From: Deltaproteobacteria bacterium
Lineage (GTDB): Bacteria; Desulfobacterota; Binatia; DP-6
DNA length: 56,004 bases
Reading direction: 5' to 3'
Assembly (NCBI GenBank): GCA_005888095.1
Contig: VBKF01000161.1
Span: forward strand, 1-56,004
The position numbers and the translations under genes were made by a program. The notes under the pieces were generated by a model that searched no databases, was not told the DNA's origin, and saw nothing but the letters and a program-made list of their open reading frames with translations. Of this stretch, positions 8,688-17,444 are shown in pieces; the stretch's first letter is position 1, and the number at the start of each line of letters is the position of its first letter.

Positions 8688-10511
8688 ATGCATCGTGGGG
8701 CTCGTGGACACCATCCGCCGGCCGTGCTTTCCTCGCCCAGCACGGTGGCCTCTCTTCGTGGCCGACTCCGCCTCCTGACCGTCAGCCTGACGGTGGCGTT
8801 CGGCGCCGCCGCCCTCCTCGCCGTCTCGCACCTGCGCGTCCTCGAGACGTCGGTCACCGAGATCCTGTCGCGGAACTACCGGAGCATCGAGGCGGCCGAG
8901 GGCATGGCGCGCGTGGTGGCCGCCCTGCGGCTGGCGGTGCGCGACGGCCGCTGCCCGAGCGCGTGCGCCGATCTGCGGAGTGCATTCGAGCGCTGGCTCG
9001 CCGTCGAGCACAGCAACTACACCGAGCCGGGCGAGCCGGAGCTGGCCGACCGCATCGATACCAAGGCGCGCGCGCTCTTCGCGAGCGCGACGGCCGGCGC
9101 GCCGATCGAGCGCCTCGAAGGCGAGGCGAACGACCTCGACCACGACCTCGACGCGCTCGTCGCGCTCAACAAGAACGCCATGTTCGCCGCGGACCGCGGC
9201 ACGCGGGCGCTCGCCAACCGGCTCGTCCTCGGCGTGCTCGCGACGCTCGCCGTGCTGGCGCTGGTCGTCGCCGGCACGGGCTGGACGCTCGCCAGCGCGG
9301 TCGCCCGTCCCCTCACCGAGCTCGCGGCGCGGCTGCGCTCGGTCGGGCCGCGGGGCCCCTACCCCGCGCTCGCGCACCAGCCGCTCGCGGAGCTCGAGCA
9401 GGTGGCCGACGAGTACCGCAGGATGGCCGAGCGCCTCGAGGGGTTCGAGCAGCTGAACGTCGAGGCCGTGCTCGACGAGAAGGCGAAGACCGAGGCGGTG
9501 ATCGAGAGCATCGACGACGGCCTCGTCGTCCTCGACCCGGCCGGCAGCGTGCTGCACATGAACGAGGTGGCGCGCGCGATCCTCGGCCTCGAGCAGATCG
9601 AGGTGCCAGGCGTCCCATTCGACCGGCTCGGCAGCGAGCACCCGCATTACCTGCGCCTGCGGGAGGCCGTGCGGGAGCTCCTCACGCACCCCGACCGCGA
9701 ACCCGAGCGCGTCGAGCTCGCGCTCTTCCTGCGCGGGCGAGACCACTACTACGTGCTGAGACCGACGCCGCTCCGGGCGCGCGACGGGTCGCGCGCCGGC
9801 CTCATCCTGGCGCTCCAGGACGTCACCTACCTCCGCGATCAGGAAGCGCGGTTCGAGCAGCTCGTCGCCACGCTCTCGCACGAGCTCGGGAGCCCGCTCA
9901 CGTCGCTGCGCATGGCGGTCGAGCTGCTCGGCCGGGACGACGCGCCCGCGCCGCGCGCGCTCGTCGACGCCGCGCAGGAGGACGTCGCGCGCCTCCAGGA
10001 TCTCGCCCAGCGGCTGCTCGACCTCTCGCGGGCGCGGGCCACGAGCATCCCGCTCGAGCGGCGCAACGTCGATCTGCGCGAGGTCATCCCGCGCACGGTG
10101 AAGCTGTTCGCGCTGCAGGCCCGGGAGAAGGGCATCGCGCTCGAGTCGGCGGTCGCCGATGCCGGCCTCACCATCGCCGGCGACCCGACCAAGCTCACGT
10201 GGGCGCTCTCCAACCTGCTCGCGAACGCGCTCCGCTACACGCCCGCGGGCGGCTCGGTGCGCGTCGAGGCGGCGTCCGCGGACGGGACGGTCGTCGTCTC
10301 GGTGACCGACACCGGCGACGGTATTCCACCCGATCAGCAGGAGCGGATCTTCGAGCGCTTCGTGCAATCCGGCGAGGGCGGCAACATCGGCGCTGCCGGT
10401 CTCGGCCTCTCCATCGTGCGGGACATCGTCCAGGCGCACGGCGGGCGCATCCACGTCGAGAGCACGGTCGGCGCGGGAAGCTGCTTCACGCTCGAGCTGC
10501 CGCGCGGCTGA
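8688..10511 (+). CDS. Membrane sensor histidine kinase (HAMP-PAS-HisKA-HATPase), NtrB-like partner
   Basis: A 607-residue sensor kinase. A first membrane helix at residues about 30-48 and a second around 180-202 flank a roughly 130-residue periplasmic sensor. HAMP (SAVARPLTELAARL), a PAS domain (AVIESIDDGLVVLDPAGSV), the H-box SHELGSPL with His398, the N-box NLLANALRYTPAGG and the G-boxes DTGDGIPP and GLGLSIV follow. The H-box has GSP where RTP is usual, a tolerated variant. The start is uncertain: ATG 8688 is used, while GTG 8724 and GTG 8745 would shorten the N-terminus to the first helix. The stop is 1 nt before the NtrC-type regulator, so the two are surely a co-expressed pair. Confidence 0.9.
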   Translation: MHRGARGHHPPAVLSSPSTVASLRGRLRLLTVSLTVAFGAAALLAVSHLRVLETSVTEILSRNYRSIEAAEGMARVVAALRLAVRDGRCPSACADLRSAFERWLAVEHSNYTEPGEPELADRIDTKARALFASATAGAPIERLEGEANDLDHDLDALVALNKNAMFAADRGTRALANRLVLGVLATLAVLALVVAGTGWTLASAVARPLTELAARLRSVGPRGPYPALAHQPLAELEQVADEYRRMAERLEGFEQLNVEAVLDEKAKTEAVIESIDDGLVVLDPAGSVLHMNEVARAILGLEQIEVPGVPFDRLGSEHPHYLRLREAVRELLTHPDREPERVELALFLRGRDHYYVLRPTPLRARDGSRAGLILALQDVTYLRDQEARFEQLVATLSHELGSPLTSLRMAVELLGRDDAPAPRALVDAAQEDVARLQDLAQRLLDLSRARATSIPLERRNVDLREVIPRTVKLFALQAREKGIALESAVADAGLTIAGDPTKLTWALSNLLANALRYTPAGGSVRVEAASADGTVVVSVTDTGDGIPPDQQERIFERFVQSGEGGNIGAAGLGLSIVRDIVQAHGGRIHVESTVGAGSCFTLELPRG

Positions 10512-10512
10512 C

Positions 10513-11853
10513 ATGGCGTCGATCCTGATCGTCGACGACGAGAAGAACATCCGCAGCCACCTCACGACATACGTGCGCGGGCTCGGCCACACGGCGGAGG
10601 CGACGGCCGACGCGCCGGCGGCGCTCGCGGCCCTCGGCCGGAGCGAGTTCGACGTCGTCTTCTCGGACGTCCGCATGGCCGGGATGGACGGGCTCGCGCT
10701 GCTGCACGAGATCCGCCGCCGGCGGCCGGAAGCCGTGGTCGTGCTGATGACGGCGTACGCCACCGTGGCGCAGGCCGTCGAAGCGATGCGCGCCGGCGCC
10801 TACGACTATCTCGTGAAGCCCTTCTCGCTCGAGCAGGTGGGCCTTCTCCTCGCCCGCGTGCTCGAGGTGCAGACGCTCAAGCGCGAGAACCGCACGCTCC
10901 GGCGCGCCCTCGACGAGCCCGTGCTGCTCGACTCGGCGAGCCCGCTCATGCAACGGGCGCTCGATACGGCCCGGCAGGCGGCCGGCTCCGACGTCACCGT
11001 GCTGCTCACCGGCGAGAGCGGCACGGGGAAGAACGTGCTGGCGTCCGCCATCCACGCCTGGAGCCCGCGGCAGCGAGGCGCCTTCGTCACGGTCGCCTGC
11101 ACGACGCTCGCCGAGCACCTGCTCGAGAGCGAGCTCTTCGGCCACGTGAAGGGCGCTTTCACCGGCGCGTGGAAGGACAAGCCCGGCCGGCTCGAGGCGG
11201 CGGAGCACGGGACGGTCTTCCTCGACGAGGTGGGCGATCTGCCGCTCGAGCTCCAGGGCAAGCTGCTGCGCTTCCTCGAGCAGCATCGCTTCGAGCGCGT
11301 CGGCGGCAGCGACACCATCGAGGTGGACGCCCGCGTGCTCGCCGCCACCCACCGCGACCTCGAGGCCGAGGTCGCCGCCGGGCGCTTCCGCGAGGACCTC
11401 TTCTTTCGCTTGAACGTCATCACGATCAGGCTTCCCGCGCTGCGCGAGCACCTCGAGGACCTGCCGGCGCTGACCGACCACGTGCTGACGACGCTCTGCA
11501 CCCGCCACCGGCGGCCGGCGCTGCGCCTCGCGCCCGAGGCCCGGCGCGCGCTGCACGCGTACCGCTGGCCCGGCAACGTGCGGGAGCTCGTGAACGCGCT
11601 CGAGCGGGCCGTCGTCCTCGCGCGGGGCGACGTCATCCAGGGCGACGACCTTCCCGACCGGCTCCTCGCCCCGGACGCGGGGAGCGCGACGGGCGAGGCA
11701 TCTCCGGCCACGCCGCTGTCTCTCCAGGAGCTCGAGCGGCGCCACATCGAGCAGGTGCTCGCCGATGCCGCGAGCCTCGAGGAGGCCGCGGCGCGCCTCG
11801 GCATCAACGTGACGACGCTCTGGCGCAAGCGCAAGCGCTACGGCATCGACTAG
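10513..11853 (+). CDS. Sigma-54-dependent response regulator (NtrC family)
   Basis: A 446-residue activator. The receiver (1-120) has the acidic pair Asp8/Asp9, phospho-acceptor Asp52 in SDVRMAG and Lys102 in YLVKPFS. The AAA+ domain has Walker A GESGTGKN, the sigma-54-contacting loop GAFTGA, Walker B VFLDEVGDL and an RWPGNVREL sensor region. The Fis-type HTH ends in LWRKRKRYGID. All key residues are intact, so phosphorylation by the adjacent kinase should trigger ATP-driven opening of sigma-54 promoters. Candidate -24/-12 elements occur at 2248, 8601 (minus), 19887 and 41951 in this window. Which of them it controls is unknown. Confidence 0.95.
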   Translation: MASILIVDDEKNIRSHLTTYVRGLGHTAEATADAPAALAALGRSEFDVVFSDVRMAGMDGLALLHEIRRRRPEAVVVLMTAYATVAQAVEAMRAGAYDYLVKPFSLEQVGLLLARVLEVQTLKRENRTLRRALDEPVLLDSASPLMQRALDTARQAAGSDVTVLLTGESGTGKNVLASAIHAWSPRQRGAFVTVACTTLAEHLLESELFGHVKGAFTGAWKDKPGRLEAAEHGTVFLDEVGDLPLELQGKLLRFLEQHRFERVGGSDTIEVDARVLAATHRDLEAEVAAGRFREDLFFRLNVITIRLPALREHLEDLPALTDHVLTTLCTRHRRPALRLAPEARRALHAYRWPGNVRELVNALERAVVLARGDVIQGDDLPDRLLAPDAGSATGEASPATPLSLQELERRHIEQVLADAASLEEAAARLGINVTTLWRKRKRYGID

Positions 11854-11857
11854 ATCA

Positions 11858-11879
11858 GCGAGGGGCTCCCGCCCCTCGC
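11858..11879 (+). terminator. Strong GC hairpin after the regulator gene
   Basis: GCGAGGGG-CTCCCG-CCCCTCGC forms a perfect 8-bp stem with a 6-nt loop, starting 5 nt after the stop codon. There is no U-run, as is common in very GC-rich genomes. It probably ends the kinase-regulator operon. Confidence 0.55.
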
Positions 11880-12030
11880 CCCGTCGGGCGAAGCCCGCCG
11901 GGTCCTCACTCCCCGCTCGCTTCGCTCGGCCGCGCGCGCGGCGCGCGCGGAGATTCCATCTCGAGTCGCCCTCCTAGTCGTTGACCCAGCACCGCGGCTT
12001 CCCCTAATCTCGCTCCGCAGGAGGTGTTCC

Positions 12031-13581
12031 ATGGCCCAAGGCGCAAGACCCGTCGAGGAGCCGCTCGTCCGGCGCACGATCGAGATCCGCAGTCCCGCCA
12101 CCGGCGCGCGTGTCGCCGAGTACCCGATCGCCGACCGCGACGCCGTCGCGGCCGCAGTCGCCCGCGCGCGCGAGGCGCAGGCTCGCTGGGTGGCGCTCGA
12201 CTTCGTGGAGCGGGCCCGCATCCTCAGGCGGGTGCGCGACGCCTTCATCGACGGCAAGGAGCGCATCGCGGATGTCGTCTCGGGCGAGACCGGCAAGCCG
12301 CGGCACGACGTCTTCACCAACGAGCTCCTGATCGTCTGCGACGGGATCGGCTTCTGGGCCAAGCGGGCCGCGCGCTACCTCGCCGACGACAAGGCGCGGC
12401 CGCACCTGATGAAGACCAAGCGCGCCTACACGAGCTATCACCCGCACGGCGTGGTCGGCGTCATCGGGCCCTGGAACTTCCCCTTCAGTTTGACCATCGG
12501 CGAGGCGATCCCGGCGCTCATGGCCGGCAACGCGGTGATCCTGAAGCCGTCGGAGGTGACGCCCGGGAGCGCGCTCGTCGGCTGCGAGCTGGCCGAGGCG
12601 GCAGGGCTGCCGCCGGGCCTCCTGCAGGCGGTCGTCGGCTACGGCGAGACGGGCCAGCACCTGATCGACCTCGCCGACATGATCTGTTTCACGGGGAGCG
12701 TGGAGACCGGCCGAAAAGTGGCGGCGCGCTGCGGGCAGCTGCTCAAGCCGACGACCCTCGAGCTCGGCGGCAAGGACCCGATGATCGTGCTCGGCGACGC
12801 GAACCTCGAGCGCGCCGCGAATGCCTGCGTCTACGGCGGCCTCGTCAACGCGGGCCAGGTCTGCATCTCGGTCGAGCGGGTCTACGTCGAGGAGCCCGTC
12901 TACGACGACTTCGTCCGGAAGGTCGTCGACAAGGTGAAGCACGTGCGCCAGGGGCCGCCCGACGCGGGCGTGGTCGAGGTCGGCTCCATGACCTTCCCGC
13001 CCCAGATCGAGAAGGTCGAGCGCCACGTGCAGGACGCGGTCGCGCGCGGCGCCCGCGTGCTCGCCGGCGGCCAGCGCCGCACGGACCTGCCGGGCCTGTT
13101 CTTCGAGCCGACCGTGCTGGTCGACGTGACGCACGACATGGAGGTCATGCGCGACGAGACCTTCGGGCCCGTGATCCCGATCATGCGCGTCAAGGACGAG
13201 GAGGAGGCCGTCCGTCTCGCCAACGACTCGCGCTACGGCCTGGACGCCAGCGTGTGGACGAAGGACCTCGAGCGCGGCGCGCGCATCGCCCGCCGCATCC
13301 AGTCGGGCGCCGTCTGCGTGAACGACGTCATGGTGAACTTCGCCGTCACCGAGGTCCCGATGGGCGGCGTCAAGGAGAGCGGCGTCGGCCACCGCCACGG
13401 CCCCGACGGCATCCGCAAGTACTGCGTCAAGCAGGCCGTCGTGATCGACCGCTTCGGGATGAACAGCGAGATCAACTGGTGGCCGATCACGCCGACCAAG
13501 GTGCGGCTCTTCCGCCGCGCGCTCGACCTCTTCGGCTCGGGCTGGCGCCGGAAGCTCCTGGGGGCGCCAGCGCGGACGTAG
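12031..13581 (+). CDS. NAD(P)-dependent aldehyde dehydrogenase
   Basis: A 516-residue member of the aldehyde dehydrogenase superfamily, oxidising an aldehyde to the acid. The GPWNFPFS nucleotide-binding segment, the general-base glutamate in LELGGKDP (Glu244), the catalytic cysteine in GQVCIS (Cys278) and the FGPVIPI motif are all present. The C-terminal extension NSEINWWPITPTK is seen in a subgroup near coniferyl and long-chain aldehyde dehydrogenases. A perfect AGGAGGTG precedes the ATG. It stands alone between the regulator operon and a convergent thioesterase; fatty aldehyde is a plausible substrate given the alcohol-oxidase operon nearby, but that is inference. Confidence 0.92.
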   Translation: MAQGARPVEEPLVRRTIEIRSPATGARVAEYPIADRDAVAAAVARAREAQARWVALDFVERARILRRVRDAFIDGKERIADVVSGETGKPRHDVFTNELLIVCDGIGFWAKRAARYLADDKARPHLMKTKRAYTSYHPHGVVGVIGPWNFPFSLTIGEAIPALMAGNAVILKPSEVTPGSALVGCELAEAAGLPPGLLQAVVGYGETGQHLIDLADMICFTGSVETGRKVAARCGQLLKPTTLELGGKDPMIVLGDANLERAANACVYGGLVNAGQVCISVERVYVEEPVYDDFVRKVVDKVKHVRQGPPDAGVVEVGSMTFPPQIEKVERHVQDAVARGARVLAGGQRRTDLPGLFFEPTVLVDVTHDMEVMRDETFGPVIPIMRVKDEEEAVRLANDSRYGLDASVWTKDLERGARIARRIQSGAVCVNDVMVNFAVTEVPMGGVKESGVGHRHGPDGIRKYCVKQAVVIDRFGMNSEINWWPITPTKVRLFRRALDLFGSGWRRKLLGAPART

Positions 13582-13583
13582 GA

Positions 13584-13982
13584 TCACGCGGTCAGCACCG
13601 CCTGCGTCTGCGTCACCTGCGCCACGCGGCGCCCGTCCGCGTCGCTGAGGTCCGTCTGCACCACGATCACCCGCCGCCCGACGTGCAGGGGCCGGGTGAC
13701 GCCCTCCACGTGGCCGCCGCGCACGGCGCGGAAGAAGTTCGTCTTCGACTCGATCGTCGTCGTGCCGGCGCCGGCCGGGAGGTTCAGGAAGGCGCAGATC
13801 GCGCCCAGCGTGTCGCCGAGCGCCATGAGTACCGCGCCGTGGAGCACGCCGCCCGTCGTGCAGCGCTCCGGCGCCCACAGTAGGCGCCCGCGCACCTCCT
13901 CGGGCACGGCCGCCGTCACCTCGACGCCGAGCGCGACGGCGAAGGGCATCGACTGGGCGAGCGCCTGCGGATCGACCGACAT
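13584..13982 (-). CDS. PaaI-family hotdog thioesterase
   Basis: A 132-residue single hotdog-fold protein. The HGAVLMALGDTLGA stretch (the conserved 'HGG..ALAD' helix region) carries the catalytic aspartate typical of PaaI/YbgC-type acyl-CoA thioesterases, and TTTIESKTNFFRAV is the central strand. It likely hydrolyses an aromatic or medium-chain acyl-CoA in the cytoplasm. Its stop lies 2 nt from the stop of the convergent aldehyde dehydrogenase, leaving no room for a separate terminator. It ends upstream of the GMC operon on the same strand, with a 33-nt gap after the GMC stop. Confidence 0.85.
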   Translation of the reverse strand: MSVDPQALAQSMPFAVALGVEVTAAVPEEVRGRLLWAPERCTTGGVLHGAVLMALGDTLGAICAFLNLPAGAGTTTIESKTNFFRAVRGGHVEGVTRPLHVGRRVIVVQTDLSDADGRRVAQVTQTQAVLTA

Positions 13983-14015
13983 GCGGGGTCGCTATCACGA
14001 ACGCGTCGCCGCGCG

Positions 14016-15647
14016 CTACGCGGGATGGAGGCAGCGCCGCCGGCGCATCGCGTCCGTCGTCCCGGGCGGCGGCACGCGCGGGCGCACGCCGAGCCCGAAC
14101 TCCCCCGCGCGCCGGAGCAGCAGCGACGACGCCCGCTCGGCCAGCGCGGCGATCGTGAGCGAGGGGTTGACGCAGAGGGAGGTCGGCACGGACGAGGCGT
14201 CGGTCACGAAGAGGCCCGGATGGCCGCGCAGCTCGTGCTGGTCGTCGAGCGCCGAGGTGGCGGGATCGTCGCCCATGCGGCAGGAGGCGAGCGGGTGGGC
14301 GCTCTGCACGTTCGGCGTCCCCTTCCAGAGGAGATGGCGGGCGAGGCCGTCCTTCTCGACGACGGTCTTCATCGCGGCATCCGAGGCGTCCCAGCCGCGC
14401 TGCGTCTCGGGCGCGGTGTGGAAGGCGAGCTGCCCCAGGCCCGCCGCCGGCGCGATGCGGACGAAGTTGCCCGACGGCGGCGGCGCGCCGAAGACACCCT
14501 CGTTGGCGTCCTCGGTCATGGCGAGCACGGTGAGCCACGATCGCCAGCGGGCCGTGAGCGCCTTCTTGTCGACGCCGAACCAGACCGGCGCCGCGTCGAC
14601 GCCGTCCTCCGGCAGGATGTTCGTGATCGGCGGGAAGTAGATCTGCTGGAGGGAGAAGCGCGTGAACTCGGCCGCGCTCGGGTCGAGGTAGTCGAACGTC
14701 ATCGAGCCGATCGGCTTGCCGATGGCGTAGCCCTCGTAGGCGACGCCCGGCGCCCGTTCCAGGCCGAGCAGCTCGGTCACCTTGCCCTCGTCGAGGAGCG
14801 CCAGGGTCACGCGGTCGCCGTTCGGCGAGAAGTAGCGGCCGACGGCGGCCGGCATGCCGCCAAGGGCGGCCGCCGAGCGCTGCAGGATCACCGGCGTCCC
14901 CATCGCCCCGGCGGCGAGGATCACGAGCTTCGCCTCGATCGTGCCGCTCCCCGTCGCAACCCGGTAGTCGTCCGGGTCGAGCACGAGGTAGGAGACGGCA
15001 TAGCGATAGCCCGACGTGGACGCCGGGCCGATCGACTGCACCTCGTGCAGCGGCCGGATGTCGGTGCCGCACGCCTCGGCCGCCGGCAGGTAGTTGAGCA
15101 GCATGGACCGCTTGGCGCCGAAGCGGCAGCCGTTGACCATCCAGTTGCAGTTCGTGCAGCGCGCGAGGTCGACGGCGACCGGCACGGGGTTACAGGTGTG
15201 TCCGGCGCGCGCGCAGGCCGCCGCCCACACGCCGCCGGGATAGGGCACGTCGTCCCAGCTCTGCTGGCTGACCGGCAGCGTCCGCTCGACGCGCCGGTAC
15301 CACGGGTTGAGCGCTCGCCGGCTGATCGACGCCGGCCAGAGACGGCGGCCGAGCGTGCCGGTCCGCTCGAACACGAAGCTCGGTGCCCGGAGCGAGGCCG
15401 CGAAATAGATCACGCTCGAGCCGCCGACGCAGTTGCCGGCGATCACGTCCACGCCGTCGCCCCGGATGTCGTCGACGATGCGGGTGAAGGTGCCGAGCTG
15501 GAGGTTGTGGGTGAAGTCCTCGGTCGCGAGCCGCGGACCGCGCTCGAGCATCACCACCCCGGCCCCGCCCGCGGCGAGATAGTAGCCGGGGATGGCGCCC
15601 CCGAAGCCGGTCCCGATGACGACGACGTCGGTGGTCTCGACCGCCAT
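14016..15647 (-). CDS. GMC-family FAD-dependent oxidoreductase with a cysteine cluster
   Basis: A 543-residue glucose-methanol-choline oxidoreductase. The N-terminus has the FAD dinucleotide fold (VVVIGTGFGGAIPGYY) and ERGP after the second strand. NCVGGSSVIY is the second FAD loop. AHPLASCRMG and VNPSLTIAALAERAS near the C-terminus carry the catalytic His and Asn region. Residues about 148-170 contain CTNCNWMVNGCRFGAK, the cysteine-rich insert seen in the cholesterol-oxidase and long-chain alcohol oxidase branch. It has no signal peptide of its own. Its ATG overlaps the stop of the upstream Tat-signal protein (ATGA), so it may leave the cell as a hitchhiker with that subunit. Substrate probably a long-chain or sterol alcohol. 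Confidence 0.88.
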   Translation of the reverse strand: MAVETTDVVVIGTGFGGAIPGYYLAAGGAGVVMLERGPRLATEDFTHNLQLGTFTRIVDDIRGDGVDVIAGNCVGGSSVIYFAASLRAPSFVFERTGTLGRRLWPASISRRALNPWYRRVERTLPVSQQSWDDVPYPGGVWAAACARAGHTCNPVPVAVDLARCTNCNWMVNGCRFGAKRSMLLNYLPAAEACGTDIRPLHEVQSIGPASTSGYRYAVSYLVLDPDDYRVATGSGTIEAKLVILAAGAMGTPVILQRSAAALGGMPAAVGRYFSPNGDRVTLALLDEGKVTELLGLERAPGVAYEGYAIGKPIGSMTFDYLDPSAAEFTRFSLQQIYFPPITNILPEDGVDAAPVWFGVDKKALTARWRSWLTVLAMTEDANEGVFGAPPPSGNFVRIAPAAGLGQLAFHTAPETQRGWDASDAAMKTVVEKDGLARHLLWKGTPNVQSAHPLASCRMGDDPATSALDDQHELRGHPGLFVTDASSVPTSLCVNPSLTIAALAERASSLLLRRAGEFGLGVRPRVPPPGTTDAMRRRRCLHPA

Positions 15648-16303
15648 CAGGGCGGGCTGCCCTTGCCCGTCGTCCGCGCGTGCTTGGTCGCCAGCGCCCG
15701 GCGGTAGGAGAACGCCGGGAAGCGCCAGAGGCCGTCGGCATCGGGCGCCGGGAAGCCGATGGCGGCGAGGCCCGGATGCCCGTCGCGCACGGCCTCGGCG
15801 GTCGGGAGATGGCCGGCGGTGTGGTAGGCGAGGAAGACGAGTGCGGCGAGCGCGAAGTAGGCGAGCTGCTCGTCTCCGGTCATCTCGTCGAGCAGCTCGA
15901 CGAGGAGCGCCGTGCGGTCGGCGAAGCCGAGCGAGACGAGCGGCGGCACGGTCGGGTCGAGCAGGATCCCGTGATCCGCCGCATAGGCGGTCGCCCGCGC
16001 GTTCAGCGCGGCCGCGAACCCGGGCAAGGCCGGCGCAACGCCCGCCGGCGGAAAGTTCATCAGGTCGATCGCGCCGGCCTGCACCGCCCCCGCTCCCGTG
16101 TCCGCCCCGGCGATCGCGCGGTCGAGCGGCGAGCGCTTGGCACCCGGGATGAGCGTGTCCGAGAACGCCTCGAGCGTCGGGGTGATGGACGGGTCGCCCG
16201 GCGGGACCTGGGCGAAGGCCGCCGGGGCCCGCACCGGCCATGGCGCGAGCCGCCACGCGGCCGCGGCGGCGGCCGCCGCCTTGAGGAGCTGGCGCCGCGT
16301 CAT
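15647..16303 (-). CDS. Tat-exported small subunit of the GMC oxidoreductase (gluconate 2-dehydrogenase subunit 3-like)
   Basis: A 218-residue protein that begins MTRRQLLKAAAAAAAAW, a textbook twin-arginine signal with cleavage near APAAFA. The mature part (FSDTLIPGAKRSPLD, then helices with DEMTGDEQLAYFALAALVFLAYH) resembles the small gamma subunit of membrane gluconate/sorbitol dehydrogenases and similar DUFs next to GMC enzymes. It lies between the cysteine-rich secreted protein (27 nt upstream) and the GMC gene (overlapping). The likely role is export and folding of the catalytic subunit in the periplasm. Function is inferred from gene order and weak resemblance. Confidence 0.7.
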   Translation of the reverse strand: MTRRQLLKAAAAAAAAWRLAPWPVRAPAAFAQVPPGDPSITPTLEAFSDTLIPGAKRSPLDRAIAGADTGAGAVQAGAIDLMNFPPAGVAPALPGFAAALNARATAYAADHGILLDPTVPPLVSLGFADRTALLVELLDEMTGDEQLAYFALAALVFLAYHTAGHLPTAEAVRDGHPGLAAIGFPAPDADGLWRFPAFSYRRALATKHARTTGKGSPP

Positions 16304-16329
16304 GGCGAAGGTCTCGCCGACGGGCCGGC

Positions 16330-17268
16330 TCACGAGCAGCCGCTCGCGCCGCACGCGTCGCAGCAGCTCGCCGCGGCGCCGACGCAGGCGCGTCCGCCCC
16401 GCGGCGCGCGGCAGGACGCCGAGCGCTTGATCGCGCACGTCGTCGAGCCGGTGGCCGACGTCCGGCAGCAGGTGACATGGTCCGCCCGACCGCAGGTCGA
16501 GCGTGACGCGCAGCGCTCGACGTTGGGCCTGCACGCCGCGGGAAGCTGGCCTCCCTCGACCTCGTCGCCGGCGACGCGCGCGACGCACGCCACGTACTGG
16601 CGGTGCGTCGGCGCCGTCGTGCAGTCGCAGGCGGCGTCGGCGTCGGAGCGGGCATTCGCGACGGCGCAGGCATCGCCCGGGTCGCCGCCGCAGGCGAGTG
16701 GCGTCTCCGCCGCCGCGCACCAGGGCTCGCGGAACCCGAGGCAGAACGTCGCGCCCCCTCCCCCGCCCGCGCCCTCGCCGTAGCGCCGGATCACCATCGC
16801 CAGGTCGGGATCGAGAGGGGCGATCAGGTCGGCCGCCTGGTCGGGTCCGGCTGGCTGGTCGCCGATGGCGAAGTTCCGCAGCCGCGCCGCGCCCGTGCCG
16901 TTGCCCTTGTCGAACCAGTAGCTGCCGTCCCAGTGGACGATCGCGGTGGTGTCCGGCGCCACCTGCACGCTCCAGTGGTCCTGCTGCCAGTAGCGGCACT
17001 TCGGCACCGCGACCGCGAAGCGCGCCGGCTCGGCGGCGAGGAAGCGGATGGCGCCGCCGTCGGTGGCCGTGATGTCGCGCTTGTCGTACTCGACGCAGAG
17101 CGGGTCGTCCGGGAGCCCGCCCGGCGGCGGTGCCTCGCCCTCCGCGAAGTGGTGGAAGGTGCACTGCGCCGCAAAGAGCGGGTCGGTGTACGGCGTCACC
17201 GGATCGGCGCGAACGCCGGATACGGCTCCCAGGACCATCGCCAGGACGGGGAGCGCCGCTCGCCTCAC
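16330..17268 (-). CDS. Secreted cysteine-rich protein, first gene of the GMC operon
   Basis: A 312-residue exported protein of unknown function. GTG start 8 nt after GGAGGT, then a signal peptide (LPVLAMVLGAVSGVRA). Residues about 25-200 form a beta-rich domain with few cysteines (VQVAPDTTAIVHWDGSYWF). Residues about 213-312 hold a dense cysteine module with a regular order: CDCTTAPTHRQYVACVARV, later STCGRADHVTCCR, a central TTCAIK and a terminal SCCDACGASGC. I count about 17 cysteines there, suggesting a disulfide knot; there is no CxxCH, so haem is unlikely. Its position suggests a periplasmic partner or docking protein for the alcohol oxidase. Confidence 0.75.
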   Translation of the reverse strand: MRRAALPVLAMVLGAVSGVRADPVTPYTDPLFAAQCTFHHFAEGEAPPPGGLPDDPLCVEYDKRDITATDGGAIRFLAAEPARFAVAVPKCRYWQQDHWSVQVAPDTTAIVHWDGSYWFDKGNGTGAARLRNFAIGDQPAGPDQAADLIAPLDPDLAMVIRRYGEGAGGGGGATFCLGFREPWCAAAETPLACGGDPGDACAVANARSDADAACDCTTAPTHRQYVACVARVAGDEVEGGQLPAACRPNVERCASRSTCGRADHVTCCRTSATGSTTCAIKRSASCRAPRGGRACVGAAASCCDACGASGCS

Positions 17269-17444
17269 GGACCACCTCCACGCGGGACGTCAATTCGCCG
17301 CGGGCGATAAGTCGTCCGGTCCGCAAGCCCGGGTCAAGCCGCGCGCGCCCGAGAAAGCGAGAAATCTCTGGGGACTTTGGCTGGCCTGCGGACGGGAGAC
17401 CCGGTGGCTGGCCGCGGGCGGCTCGGGACCGCCGTCCGTGTCGG

